From Leishmania infantum JPCM5 (taxonomy: Eukaryota; Euglenozoa; Kinetoplastea; Trypanosomatida; Trypanosomatidae), in assembly GCF_000002875.2 (NCBI RefSeq), contig NC_009410.2, forward strand, positions 124,001 to 188,000: a DNA stretch of 64,000 bases, in the 5' to 3' direction. Of this stretch, positions 9,523 to 21,016 are shown piece after piece. Below the pieces are notes generated by a model. It worked only from the letters and a program-made list of their open reading frames with translations. It was not told the DNA's origin and made no database searches. Both the position numbers and the translations under genes were made by a program. Each line of letters begins with the position of its first letter. Position 1 is the first letter of the stretch.

Positions 9523-10959
9523 TTATGCGGCGGCCGTCGGTGCAGCGGCGGAAAGGGCAGCGTGCTGCTGATAGGGAAGTTTTTGTTGTTGGCAGAGTGC
9601 CGTCTGCGGACCTGCTACGCGGTTCTTGGCCAATCGCTCCTCCAGCAAGTTGTCCAGCCTCTTCTGGGCAGCGCGTGAGATGTTGTTGCCGTTCGTCACC
9701 AGCGCCACAAGCTGCGCATTCCGCAGCGCTGCATCGATGAGCTGTGAGGCACCCTCCTCGCCGATCTTGTTGCAGGAGACATCGACGACGGAAATCGTGA
9801 TGCCATCCGTGATGTTCTGTGCGAGGCGCACCGCGGCCTCGTCGTCGAGAGCGTTGTCGCTAAGATTGATTTCCTTAAGGGACATAGACGTGCTGAGCAA
9901 GCTAGCAACGCGTGCACCGCCGCTAGCGGTCAGCCCACAAGAGCTCAAGTCCAGCTGCTCTAGAACGCTGCGCTGGTGAGAAGTGAGAACCTGCGTGAGC
10001 TCGTTCGCTCCCACCGGGCCAACCTCGTTTCCGGAGAGCGACAGCACAGCGAGGGAGGTGTTCTTGGCAAGACCCTGCTGCACAATCGTCCTTACACCGT
10101 TTGCCGTGAGCGTGTTCAGGCGGATGTCGAGTTCCTCGAGGGTGTCATTGGCCTCGAGCATCGCGGCAACGGCGCCGGCGGCCTCGTCTGTGGCGTGGTT
10201 GTTCCCCAGTGTCAACCGTCTGAGTTCCTTGTTCGTCCTCACGGCATCGCAGATGGCTATCACGCCCGTTGGACCAAGATAGTTGCCATGCAGCTGCAGA
10301 ACCCGCAGCGCCGATACAGAATTGCGTAGGATGCCGGCAAGACACTCCGCACCACTCGGGCCCAGCTCGTTCACGGAGAGGTCCAGCGAGGACAGGTACG
10401 TGTTGCGCTCCAGCGCCTTCGCGGCGAGCGCCGCCCCCTCAGGGCCTAGCCTGTTCGATGCCAATCCCAGCCGCGAAAGCGCCGTGGACATGGAGACGGA
10501 GCGCAGCAGGCGATGCACGTCGCTCGCGGATAGGTGATTACCGCGGATATCGAGAACCTGCAAGCTGTGTGACAGGTTCACCACCCCAGCCAGCCCGTCG
10601 CACCCCTCCTTGCCAATGTCGTTGTAGCAGATAAACACCTCCGTCACCGGTGAGGATTCGAGGCAGGAGGCAATCTTCACCGCCCCTGTAGGCCCCAGTT
10701 GGTTATCCATGAGGTCGATGGTGTGGATAGGGGTGTCGAACTCGCGATCCAGCAGAGCACGGCAGATGCTGTCGAGCTGCTGATTCGAGATCTGCCGCCA
10801 CGGAATCTGCATGCGGCGGCGTCCATCGCTGACGCTGCTGCCAATGACCGCGAAGGATGCCTGTGACTTGGCGCCCTCAGAAGCCGGCACAGCGGCAGGG
10901 ATGATGCCGCCGGTAGACGGCGATATGCCGGATGAGGCTTGCATCGCCTTGGCCGACAT
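9523..10959 (-). CDS. Leucine-rich repeat protein, ribonuclease-inhibitor type
   Basis: Protein of 478 residues made almost entirely of about 13 LRRs of 26-29 residues, each of the form LDLSxNxLGPxGAxxLAxxL (for example LDLSVNELGPSGAECLAGIL and LSLSGNEVGPVGANELTQVL). This is the long ribonuclease-inhibitor or NLR type, which folds into a horseshoe. No signal peptide, membrane segment or catalytic domain is visible; the N-terminal about 60 residues and C-terminal about 40 residues are unique. It is probably a binding scaffold with unknown partner. Some trypanosomatid LRR proteins of this type belong to the flagellum or cytoskeleton, but nothing here decides that. ATG at 10959 is clear. Confidence 0.88.
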   Translation of the reverse strand: MSAKAMQASSGISPSTGGIIPAAVPASEGAKSQASFAVIGSSVSDGRRRMQIPWRQISNQQLDSICRALLDREFDTPIHTIDLMDNQLGPTGAVKIASCLESSPVTEVFICYNDIGKEGCDGLAGVVNLSHSLQVLDIRGNHLSASDVHRLLRSVSMSTALSRLGLASNRLGPEGAALAAKALERNTYLSSLDLSVNELGPSGAECLAGILRNSVSALRVLQLHGNYLGPTGVIAICDAVRTNKELRRLTLGNNHATDEAAGAVAAMLEANDTLEELDIRLNTLTANGVRTIVQQGLAKNTSLAVLSLSGNEVGPVGANELTQVLTSHQRSVLEQLDLSSCGLTASGGARVASLLSTSMSLKEINLSDNALDDEAAVRLAQNITDGITISVVDVSCNKIGEEGASQLIDAALRNAQLVALVTNGNNISRAAQKRLDNLLEERLAKNRVAGPQTALCQQQKLPYQQHAALSAAAPTAAA

Positions 10960-11990
10960 GCCGGGGGAGAGGGGAAAATAGAAAGTTCAAGCACCACCTC
11001 CTATGAAGATGTGTGTCTCTGTCCTCAATCAATGACGTCACCCTTCGAGCTATTTGTGCAGTGCCAGCGGTGGTAAAACTCGCAGAGGCCGATGGACGTG
11101 TGGGTGCGAAACTGACTGAGACCTCGAGCGCGTACTGAGCGTCTGAGGGGGAGGGGGGCAGTCGGTGGTAGAGAGAGATGCGTAGGAGTGAGGCGGGGGG
11201 GCAAAGACAAGTAACAAGGAGTGACGTCGTTCGAGCTGCTCTCGTAGGTGTTCGAACTGCTGGCCACGCGATGCGTTGAAGCAGAAGGTGAATTGAGATG
11301 CCCTGCTCATGAGTGGTCGCATTAGCGGAATCCGCGACATCATGGGGGGATGAAAAGGAGGGAGGGAGGGAGAGATTTTGGTTGGCCCGTGGCGCTTACG
11401 AGTGTCCCGAGTGCACCGTCCCAACAGTTTGTTTGGAGAGAGACAGCGGAGGCGCACGCTGACACATAGGAATGAGTGGGACAGCAAACACCCATCCAGA
11501 CAAGGAGATACGGGCGCGTGCGCATGTATAATGGACGAAGGAGACAAGCGAAAAAAGAGGGCTGGGGAAGACACGCGGCCAGCCGAGAACGGCGCTGATG
11601 CCCGCCGTCGCACACTACACCTGCTGTGCGCAGAGATCGGGGGAGGGGGAAGGTGAGCGTTAGAAAGGGCCAGAGAAAGAGAAGGTCACATTGCCGTTCA
11701 GCCCAGCACCACCACCGCAACGCACACCCCACATAATATGTACACATGAGTGAGAAGCATCCAAAGAATAGAAAGTCACACAAATCCGAGCATGAAGAGC
11801 ATAATGGCGTCTTTTACAGCGCGATGGCGCGAGAGAGGGAGAGGGGGAGAGGGAGGGAGGGAGGGACAGTGAGCACGCAGACCCCGGGAGCTGCAACACC
11901 CAACGCGCAAAGTCCACGCGCGCTGCTGCAGAGAGAGAAAAGAATGCATAACGAGCAGCAAAAGATGCCCGAAGAAGCGCTTGTGCGCGC
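10960..11990. other. Intergenic region
   Basis: Spacer between the LRR gene and the degenerate gene to the right. It holds GA-rich tracts (about 11355-11372 and 11830-11862). The part near 11900-12000 may include the worn 3' end of the pseudogene. No intact gene seen. Confidence 0.45.
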
Positions 11991-14900
11991 CTGTGCGTAC
12001 GAGCCGGTGTGCGTACAAGATTGAGAGGGACGGATGCGCGTCCTCCGCTGTGCTCGGTGAACAGAGGAGTCGCCGGAGATTCGGCGTGGGGCACGGGTAT
12101 GTATGGCGCCGTCTCGACATGTCGCATCCATTTGCCGTGTTGGCTATCCCATCTGTAGCGGCCTCCGCCGATGTACCCGACGAAGTTGCCGGGGTAGTGG
12201 TGGTTGGCCAACGCTGCCTGCTAGGAGCCAGCGGAGGCATCCACCTCCGGCGTAGGGGGAGCAATGTGGTGCACATCTTCGAAGACCACACTTCCCCCTC
12301 CACATCCTCGCTCTCGTCATTCCCATCGAAGCCATCTTGAGAGGCGTTCGAGTGGAAGTGGGTGTCGCCCTCCTCGCCGTCAGTCACCGCATTCCTCGAA
12401 GACGACTGCGAGGTAGCGCCCACGATGGAGGTTGTCGTTTTTTTTTCCGTGGTGGTCGCCGCAGTCGTGCGGCGCAGTTCAGCTGCAGCCGTAGCGTGTC
12501 GACGGTCGATACACCGGCCTCACGTGTGTCATTTCAGTGCTCGTCGCTCCTCTGCGGCGGCGGAGAGGCGGATGTGCCTGTGCTGCTGGTGTGGCTTTTC
12601 GCTCCCCACTTCACATCCTCGGTGCGTGGGGCGGCGGCGCTGCTGCTCGCATGGAAGCGCCATCCCGTCAGGGCGGCGGCGAGAGAAGTGACGTTCACGC
12701 GCTGGGAGGCGTGGAGGAAACGGTGTCACGCCCAAAGACGAGATTGCTCATGCGCAGAGGCGAGGAGGCTTCAGCAGCACTGCCTCACTTGTCTGGCACC
12801 ACCGCGACGGAGCCACGTGGCGGCGAGCCAGAAGCGGGATTCAACTCTGTGCTCGTCAGCGCCGCGCACATCAGTGTCGGCGAGATATGCGAGAAGAGCA
12901 CACGCGCCTCCTTGTCCTCACTCATGGGAAGCACACGGTACCTCTCCGCCTCCAGCTTCGACTCCTCCAGCTAGCGCGTCTCCATGGAGCTGTGAGAGCG
13001 GTAGTAAAGCTACTTCAGGCAGCAAATGTGGAGGAAGCGGGAGCCACTGCCGACCTTGAAGCGCGGCGGCATCGACTGGCTATAGTGCAGGTGTAGGAGC
13101 AGCCGTTCACGGATACTGCTCCGCGGCGGCAGCTCGCCCGTCTCGAATCCAGGTCGCGGCGTTGGCGCGTAGAAGATGGCAAACATGTACGGCTCCAGCA
13201 CGGCAAGAATAATATGAGGCACCAGCACGAAGAACGCCACGACGGTGCCGACCCCGAGGATCGTCAACCACGGCATCACGACTACGTCCGGCTCGTCCAC
13301 CGACGGCAGGAACCAGACGTGTGTTGTAAAAGGCCCGAAGAGCATGCTCAGGAAAAAGTACAGAGCAAACGTGGAGGAGGCGCTCGCGAAGAGGAAGTTG
13401 TTGCCGGCGAATCTGATGAGCAGCGCGTTCACCACGTTCACCAGCGGAATACATCGAAGGCAGAAGAGGGTACGGTTTAGCGCGCTTTTCACGAAGAAGA
13501 GGTCGGTGAGGGCCGTGCCGATCAACTTCTTGGTGGTGGCGGCCGCCAAAATGGCGTGGATGACAAAGATGGCGCAAAGAAGAGCAGCACCGGCGAGGGC
13601 AGCTGCATGCGCACCGCCAGCACCTTCATCTCCTCGGAGAAGTTGACGAAGGAAGAGGTGTTCACGTAGACGGTGAGGTACAACACTCCCAAGTTGGCCG
13701 CCAGCAGAAAGACGAGGAGCGCCATTCGCTTCGTGATCCCGTGCATGGCCAACCCGGGCTTGCAGCTCGTCAGAAGAATTCAGCGGTAGTCAAACCGATA
13801 GACGACACGCTTTTTATGCAGCATGCTGTGCATCTGGATGATCTCGCGCGAGTGCGGGAAGGCCTGCAGGTTCTTGACAGCATTGTCGACCGCCTCTGGA
13901 ACGTGGTGGTCAACATATAGGGCGAGTGCCAGCAAGTTCTGCGCCGCTGGGCTGTGCGGTTAGCAGTCGGCTAGCAGCACCGCCTGGCTCAGGGAGTGCT
14001 TCTCACCGCGGATAATCTTCAGCTGCGCCTGGCACAGCTCATTCAGGCGAGAGTGCGGGTAGAAGTGTAGCATGCGCCGCACCACGTCCTGCCATATGTG
14101 CAAAATCTCTTTGATGAGAATCTCGTCCTCCTGCAGCGTTGCGTCCTTCTTGTCCTTGGCCTCCTTGCTGGTGGGGTGCGACAGGCACGCCTTTGCCGCC
14201 TCCAGATCGGCTAACAGGAGCTCCTCAAGCAGTGCGAATCCGACGTGGCAGGTAAAGTAGTACATATGGAGCGAGAAGCAGTCGGAGAAGGCAAGCTCGA
14301 CGGAGCCGGCCAACTCGTCCACCGTGGCGACGGCGCAGCACGCGTCATCCCAGGCGCCGCACAGCTGCCCGGCGTGGTAGAGATACACGGCGCGGTTCAT
14401 GTGGAACGGGATCATCTGTCGCGTGGAAGCGTGCAGGGGCAGGTCTGACGGGTATAACAGGCAGTGCGCCTCGGACTGCGCCCTGACGCAAATGCCGCCA
14501 GCGCAGAGACCGCCGAAGAAGGCAGGCACACCGCAATGTACGCGAGGAGATGCGGCGACAGTGTCACCTCCAGCGCCGATGCGGCGTCCTCCAGCGCGGT
14601 GACGGCCATCACCACAACGCGGCGCAGCGTGTCCAGGAGCAGGGCATCATCCTTGTCATTGTCGACGGAACTGCTGCCGCGCGTTCGCAGAGCCTCGGCT
14701 CTGTCAAGGGCGGCCTTTGCCATCTGCATCGCCGGCTCCACCATGCCCAGGTGCAAAAGCGTCAGCGCGTGCACCGACTCCGTTAGAGCGTACAGGTCTC
14801 TTTGCATGGCAAGCGAAAACGAACGAGGCGAGACAGCGTGTGCGGGCGTCGACGTCACTTCGGCAACGGTGCCTGTGAGGTACGCGGTGGCATTCATGAC

Positions 14901-15480
14901 TGTCTCCTCGGCAGCCGGCAGTGGCAGCCCGAAGAGCGCCAGCGCACACCCGACATGGTAGCTCAGAGAGTCTTCGGCGTAGTCGAGAAGGGCGACCGCG
15001 TCCTTGCCAAACTGCAAGCGCTTACCCATCTGCACACTCGACCACGCGTGCTGGAGGAGGGCAAGGCGGCACTGGTACTCCTGCACGCCAGGCACGCCCG
15101 CCGCAGCCGGCAGCGATGACCGTCGCGCCGCTGAGTGGGTCGAGTGAATATGGTGACGCAGCAGCGGCCCTGCCTCGCTTTCAGCATCCACGGACATCCG
15201 TCGCGCGTCAGCGCGGTGGTGGCTCGCCTCAATCGACTGCGCCATCACCCCGTTTTCTTCCGCCCAGTGCAGAAAGCGCGGCGCCGCCATCATGCAGGTG
15301 CGGAAGTGTTGCGTGTGAAAAGCCGCCACCGCCGTGATGAAGAAGACGTCCCGCTCCGCACAATGCGAGAGCAGCAGCGACGCGGCCTCCTAATCAAGAG
15401 GGCACACCGCGCCGGTGAAGAGGAGAAAGCGGCACGATGGTCGCGTGCGATGTGCGTGAGCGATGGGAAACGTGCACCAT
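11990..15480 (-). pseudogene. Large degenerate gene: helical N-terminal part plus multi-pass membrane part
   Basis: About 3.5 kb that still reads as one protein through many lesions. The first part (15389-14480) is helix-rich with TPR-like blocks such as HALTLLHLGMVEPAMQMAKA, interrupted upstream by TAG at 15390-15392. A frameshift near 14480 leads into a second helical stretch (14530-13783). That frame contains TAA at 13960-13962, after which homologous-looking sequence continues (AAQNLLALALYVDHHVPEAV), and TGA at 13780-13782. Past it the same frame enters membrane segments (MALLVFLLAANLGVLYLTVY). A frameshift near 13590 moves to the next frame (five or so further hydrophobic stretches, 13549-13013), then TAG at 13010-13012, TAG at 12971-12973 and TGA at 12785-12787, with readable sequence after each. 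A later piece, with NFVGYIGGGRYRWDSQHGKW near 12205-12145, follows a TAG at 12221-12223. I do not recognise the family. The outer ends are approximate, and it could be two adjacent genes. Confidence 0.75.
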
Positions 15481-16037
15481 GGCTTGAGTGAAGAAGTCCG
15501 CCAGTAATGCCGTCTCTCAATTTCCGAAGAGAGCGAGAGTCCGGGACGACAATGACGTGCGTGTGCGCGGAGAGGGAGAGCGAGAGGGGCAGGGCAGAAT
15601 TAAGAAGGGCGAGGGCGGGCGAAAAGTGAAAGCACAGGTGATCAGAATAAGGCAATATGTGAGCGGAGAGGAGAGGAGCAGTGGGTGTTGGGGAATGTGG
15701 GAGGGGGGGCACTCTCGTACAGTGCAGAGGCCTCCATTCACACCCGCGCTTGTGTGTTCGGCTGTGCGGCATCCGGCGTGTTGCCCCCGAGCATATGAGC
15801 AGGCGTCGGTCGCTCCCCCTGTCTTTTGTGGCTGTGCGTCCATTGCAGAATGTATGTTGGATGCATGGGTGTGGGGTGTCAGATAGATGTCGTCCTACCG
15901 CGGCGTTGCGCCACGTGGCACACAAAGGGCCCCCCTCCCACGACGCTTCTGCGGATGCTGTGGAGGAGGTGCGAGGCAGAAATGGGCGAAAAAGCGCGCA
16001 CACACACACAGACCCTCACCCGCGTGGCCCGCTGCCC
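15481..16037. other. Intergenic region
   Basis: Short spacer between the degenerate gene and the 1155-residue gene. A GA-rich tract lies at about 15561-15625. A short (CA)n occurs near 16000. No gene seen. Confidence 0.5.
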
Positions 16038-19000
16038 TCATACGGCGGCCCCCTGAAGCCGGCGCTGCATCGCCTCCAACATCTGCGCCATTTCCGCCAC
16101 ACCGGCTTTGGTGCTGTCGTGTCGCTGCAGCTCGCCAAGCAGACCCAGCGCTGCTGAGGCACCCTGCGCGAGAAACACTCGACGCACCAACTCGTACAGT
16201 TCCGCACTCGTGCACGATGATGCTGACGCTGTCGCCGCGGCAGCCGGGGAAACTGACATGGCAGTGGGCACAGAAGTGTGTTGTCCGGAAGGTGACGCGA
16301 CACCGTCGTGCTGCGCCGACAATCCAGCAGACACAGCATGGGCCGCCGGTCCACTCGTGCATGGCGTCTCCTCGGGAACTTTGAGTGGTGCAGCGTTATC
16401 GGGCTTCGTGTCATGGACAGCGCTGCCTCCTTCAGGCCACCAATGCCTTCTCGCATGCACCATTGACCGCACCGCAGGACTGCAGTACTCGAGCAGGCCG
16501 GCAGCCACCTCAGCCGATACGCCGTACGCCTGCACGACACCCCACACAAAGTCGAAAAGAGGCTGCAGCAAAAGGCCCCACACCTCCCACGCCGTTGCCG
16601 TCATCGCCGAAGATGACCTTCGCGCTGCGCCTGCTTCCACCGTCTGAGCCAAGTGGGATGCGCAGGCCTGCAGCGCCGATACGTTACCCACAGCCGCCAC
16701 GTCCTCCATCGCGTGTCGGAGAAGCTGTGCGCACCCGTGCAAGAACGCCACAATCCGCATAGTGGCCACGACGCCGCCACCACGGGCATCAGGGCAGTCC
16801 CTGCCCCTGGCCAGGAGCCCACTCATGCGCAGGGCAGCCGAGAAGCCGGCGACGACGGCGACCGCGCCGGCTGCACTCGCTGCCTCCCCGCAGAAGCACG
16901 CGTGCAGAAGAGCGTGCAACGCGTCGTGAAACGCAACTGTAGCCGCGGGGTAGTACAACGCCGCACCGTCCGCATGGGGTCCCCGACCAAGAGCCGCATT
17001 CAATGCAGCAGCAGCAGCAGCCGAAGTCGTTCCGTGTTTGTACGGATAGTTCAACTCTAAAAGCGCCGCCTCGAGCGCCGTCTCCAGCGGCGACTCCTCC
17101 TCAGATGCGACTGCTGACGGCGACGCCTTGCTGAGGGAAGAAACGGTGGTGCCCTGCACCGCTGTCCTCCACGCACTGACCTCGTTACCACCTGCCATCA
17201 GACATGCGTGCGGGAACAGAGCGCTCAGCGCGTGGGCGGTCCACTGAAGCGTCGAGGCGGCCTGGCACGCGCCGCCAGTAGCGGTGCCTGCTCCTCCGGC
17301 GATTCCGCTACACTCTTTGGGACAGAGCTGGAACAGCGATGTGCACGACGGCCACACAGACGGGAGGCGCACCGTCACTGTCCACGCGAAACGAGCATCG
17401 CCACTACTGCTGATGGCAACGTAAAGAGTGTCGCTGAGGTTCTCGGACGCCACCATCGAGTCCGGCGTGTCGGCGGCAGAAACTGCGCAGACGAGGCGCA
17501 GCCGGCTCGACGGATGGGCGAAGGACGGCGGTAGCGACTCGAGAATCGAGGAAGAAATCAGCGGCACCGGCAACAAGGGCGAGATGGCCGCGTCGGAGGC
17601 AGCAGCAGCAGACGTCCCCATTGCCGTGAGGGAGAGAAACAGAAGCTGCAGAGGACTCTGCGAATGCGAGCAGTGGACGAAGCGATCGCCAACGGCTGAG
17701 GTGACCGTCACCGGGCTCATCGCCGAGGTCATGTCCCACGGCTCAGCTGCACCCGCGCTGCTGTGCCGGCACAGCAGCAAGAAACCGGCATGACCACCGC
17801 ATGCCACGTACTGTACGTCATGGAGAGCGTGTGAGGAATCCAGCTTCACTGCGGTGGTGAGAGTCGGTTCCGCGTCACCGTGCTCCCCCATCGCGCCTGT
17901 GCCTGTGGGAACGCTCGCCACGCAGAGCTGCGAATCTGTTCTGAGCAGCCACACACCGCGGTTAGGGCTCATGGCCAGCACCGAAGAGGGACGGTGCCGG
18001 CGACGGCGACGGCCTCCCTCGCCCAAGACGAGCACGCCCGATACAGCGACAGACGGTGTTGTGGCGAGCGTGAGCGCCCTTTCCATCCATGGAGAGTGGC
18101 GCCACCGGTCGGCAAATCCCCACGGCGGTGCGACGAGGAGCGCGCCGCCGCAGACATAATCACCGGGTCGAGAGACTGCAATGGATTCTGCGGCTGCGGA
18201 AGCGTCAAGCTTCGAGAACAGCAGACGAGTTCCGACGCAGCATGTGTAGACGACAGTCATAGATGGGTCTTCTTTGCCCGCCAAAGTCAGCGCTTCGTGC
18301 GCCCCGTCGGCCATGAAAAGCTCAAACACCAGTATGTGGCCTCCGCTGGTGTAGAGCACGAGCTCCGAGACGACAGGACGGCAGTACGGCGCTCGACTGG
18401 CGCCGCGTGCGGGGGACCTCAGACGATGCCACGCCCCTGTGACGCGGCAACGCAGCAGAGACCGAAGGACGCGCCGTCGAGCTGGCGCACCGCGCAGCCC
18501 AAGATGAAGGAGCAGCGGCTGCAGCGCACCACTTTGCTGCTCTCCATCGTGCAGGGAGAGATAGCTCCCGCGCAATACCAGCGTCGCCGAGGCACCGCTG
18601 TCCTCGGTGAACGCACACGCAGATAGCGCAGCGTCGTGAATGAACGTATCGGCCAGCAGCACAGCTGCGTCCCCCATTGGCATCAGCGCCACGCGCTGCA
18701 TGCTCTCGCTGACGAAGCGCAGCGATGCATGGTAGGCCACTCTATACTTCTTGTGCCGCCTGCTGACCGTGGGGCGCAGCAGTACGAGCGCACGACGGCA
18801 CCGCTGCGGAAATCGAACGATAAGGGCGACAGTCGGCAGGCTCCTGGCCACACACGCCGACCTCATCTCACTGAGGACCGCAAGATACTCAGGGGCGCAG
18901 CAGACCGCGTGCGCGGAGCAACAATTCGCCTCTGCAGCACTCGCAATCGCCGTCTCCATGGCTCGGCCGCCAGTGCTACCGACGGTGCTGCTCTGAGCAC

Positions 19001-19505
19001 CCCTGCCTCGCGCACTTTGGCCTGACCACACGCTTGACAAGTTGGCAGCTTTCACACGAGTGCTGCAGGTGCTCACATCCGTGGCGACAACGTCCGCAGG
19101 AGAGAGCGGTAGTCTGATGAGTCCGTCGTGTAGCTCACAAAGGTCACGAGCGTTACAGCAGGTGACGCGCGCGAAGTGCGGTTCCGACTTTTTCACGGTG
19201 ACGCCATGGCATCCACCTAGGAAATCGGCAAACCTGCCTCGTGAGAGAGAAGGATGCACCTGGATGAGCACGTCCAACGTGCACGTCACTGTCGCAGAGA
19301 GCCAAGCGGGAGCGCCAGCACCACAAGAAATGCTCGCTGCGGTGGTGTCGTGTGCTTCGTTGGCAGATGGCGCCGCTTCGCAGGAACACGCACTTGAGGC
19401 AACGCAGAGCAGGGTGGCTTCTTTCAGTGACGGGTCGCCAGACGGAACGGATCCGAGGGCATGATAGAGGTCGCACGGACCTGTTTCTACCGCGATAGTC
19501 TCCAT
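16038..19505 (-). CDS. Large conserved-looking protein of unknown function
   Basis: Protein of 1155 residues from the ATG at 19505; ten codons of open frame precede it but begin with TTG. The N-terminal two thirds is beta-rich with alternating short hydrophobic strands (for example GGHILVFELFMADG and GVWLLRTDSQLCVASVPTG), suggesting one or two irregular beta-propellers. The last about 350 residues are alanine- and leucine-rich helices (ELYELVRRVFLAQGASAALG), suggesting an alpha-solenoid. Propeller plus solenoid is the architecture of scaffold nucleoporins and vesicle-coat proteins, so a nucleoporin-like role is possible, but I see no sequence signature that proves it. No signal peptide or clear membrane segment. 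Residues are strongly biased to Ala and Ser, as in neighbouring genes. Confidence 0.8.
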   Translation of the reverse strand: METIAVETGPCDLYHALGSVPSGDPSLKEATLLCVASSACSCEAAPSANEAHDTTAASISCGAGAPAWLSATVTCTLDVLIQVHPSLSRGRFADFLGGCHGVTVKKSEPHFARVTCCNARDLCELHDGLIRLPLSPADVVATDVSTCSTRVKAANLSSVWSGQSARGRGAQSSTVGSTGGRAMETAIASAAEANCCSAHAVCCAPEYLAVLSEMRSACVARSLPTVALIVRFPQRCRRALVLLRPTVSRRHKKYRVAYHASLRFVSESMQRVALMPMGDAAVLLADTFIHDAALSACAFTEDSGASATLVLRGSYLSLHDGEQQSGALQPLLLHLGLRGAPARRRVLRSLLRCRVTGAWHRLRSPARGASRAPYCRPVVSELVLYTSGGHILVFELFMADGAHEALTLAGKEDPSMTVVYTCCVGTRLLFSKLDASAAAESIAVSRPGDYVCGGALLVAPPWGFADRWRHSPWMERALTLATTPSVAVSGVLVLGEGGRRRRRHRPSSVLAMSPNRGVWLLRTDSQLCVASVPTGTGAMGEHGDAEPTLTTAVKLDSSHALHDVQYVACGGHAGFLLLCRHSSAGAAEPWDMTSAMSPVTVTSAVGDRFVHCSHSQSPLQLLFLSLTAMGTSAAAASDAAISPLLPVPLISSSILESLPPSFAHPSSRLRLVCAVSAADTPDSMVASENLSDTLYVAISSSGDARFAWTVTVRLPSVWPSCTSLFQLCPKECSGIAGGAGTATGGACQAASTLQWTAHALSALFPHACLMAGGNEVSAWRTAVQGTTVSSLSKASPSAVASEEESPLETALEAALLELNYPYKHGTTSAAAAAALNAALGRGPHADGAALYYPAATVAFHDALHALLHACFCGEAASAAGAVAVVAGFSAALRMSGLLARGRDCPDARGGGVVATMRIVAFLHGCAQLLRHAMEDVAAVGNVSALQACASHLAQTVEAGAARRSSSAMTATAWEVWGLLLQPLFDFVWGVVQAYGVSAEVAAGLLEYCSPAVRSMVHARRHWWPEGGSAVHDTKPDNAAPLKVPEETPCTSGPAAHAVSAGLSAQHDGVASPSGQHTSVPTAMSVSPAAAATASASSCTSAELYELVRRVFLAQGASAALGLLGELQRHDSTKAGVAEMAQMLEAMQRRLQGAAV

Positions 19506-21016
19506 CAGGCTTGAGCTACGCGGCCACGTACACAAGGGAGGTTTGGTTGCGTCTCTGCGCGTGCATAAAGGAGGGGTCTATGATGACGGTGGCGGCAGCA
19601 CTGCTTCCGTGGCGGTTATGTGGTCACTCTTGATGCGCAAAGCATGTACCTCTTCTATGTGCGTTTGTGGATTGTAGGTATGCCTGTGTGTGTGCGTGTG
19701 TGTGTGTGTTGGGGGCGGGGGGGGGGGAAGGGGTCGATTGCTGTATCTCAGCAGAGGTGAGGGAAGCACATCCACAGCAGCACGCACGCACACACACACA
19801 AACACCAACGCAAGGGAGACAAGAGGGGGCGAGAAAAGTGCAACAGCACAGTCACGTTGCATCAACACGTGGGGCGCGCGAGGATGCAGAAGTCTGTCAG
19901 TCACTGTATTTGTGGGCGGGTGTGTATATCTCGCTCTCACGGCGGCACACGACCAAACGTAAAACAAGAGGCGGCCAATAGGAGAAGGAAACCGCAGTAG
20001 CAGTTGCCATCGCAACGGCACAGCGATCGTGTAAGGAGGAGGGAGTCCAAAAAAAAAAAGGGAGAGAGAGATAGCATCACACGGGTCAGTGCAAGGGATC
20101 TGTACACACCTTCACATTATGCGCGGACAGGTAGTCCCTGAATCCCACCCGACTACCCTGGTAGGGCATCACTATACAGGTCGACGGCATCCTCCCTACG
20201 CTCTCCTCTCGCCGATTTCTCGCACCGTGAGAGAGAGACGTCTGTATTCTCTGTTCGGTTGTCATCGCTGTCGCCCACACGTTGTGCTACAGCCCTTCTT
20301 CTTGTGCGATCAGACTTCTGCGTTGGGCGAGAAGGGCAGAGGAGGGGAGGCTGAGGAGAGGACTGTAGCAAGCTATGAGGGGCAGCAGGGCGCGGAGCCG
20401 GCCAGCGAGTTGGTCAGAGCGAAGCGCCCATTCGTCGGATGGCTCACTGCAGGATGCCCCTCCCTCTCTCCGATCAACGCGTGGGGCGCTCACGCCCTCG
20501 TCTCTCTCGCTCTTCCTCCTCACATCGCACATGCAAAACCCGAACAGAAAACGAAGGCAAAAATGCAGAGAGGAAGACCCCGCACAGCAAGAGAACGCGC
20601 GCCAGACGCAAGCGCACCCGTGAGAACTATTCGTGATTTTGGTATCGCTGCTGCTGTCCGCTGCTGCGACCGAGGCAACATCACGCTGCAGCACAAGGTA
20701 TATGAGAAGAGACAAGAAAGAACAGTGAGAGGGCGTGGGAAAGATGCGGACAGGCGCAGCGTCACGAAGTTAGGCAGGACGGCTATGGGAGGTCAACAGT
20801 GCAGTGCAAGGAAACACAAGCCGCTCCAGCCGTGAGCGGCGCGTGGCCCTCATGTGCTCGCCAGGCCAGTCTCAAGCGACAGGGAGCAGATACCCACACA
20901 TCCGATGTCACCTGCATGCACATGCAAGCCCTCACACGGCCCACCTGCCCCTCCTTTCGAGCGGTGCTCCCGTCCATCATTCTTCACCCACACACTTCAG
21001 CTTTCCGCCCACTGGC
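19506..21016. other. Intergenic region
   Basis: Holds a (TG)n plus G-run tract at 19685-19728, a (CA)n at about 19785-19800 and an A run near 20050-20060. The rest is 3' UTR of the glycosyltransferase mRNA and 5' UTR of the gene to the left. No gene seen. Plus-strand open frames starting near 20089 and 20804 are shadow frames. Confidence 0.5.
19685..19728. repeat. (TG)n microsatellite followed by a G run
   Basis: Alternating TG with one CG interruption, then about 17 bases that are almost all G. Confidence 0.9.

Noticed and set aside
11660..12423. Two separate small genes at 11660-12211 and 11776-12423
   Set aside because: Their open frames begin with TTG and GTG, carry no ATG start, and their protein-like parts join across frames as the tail of the large pseudogene.
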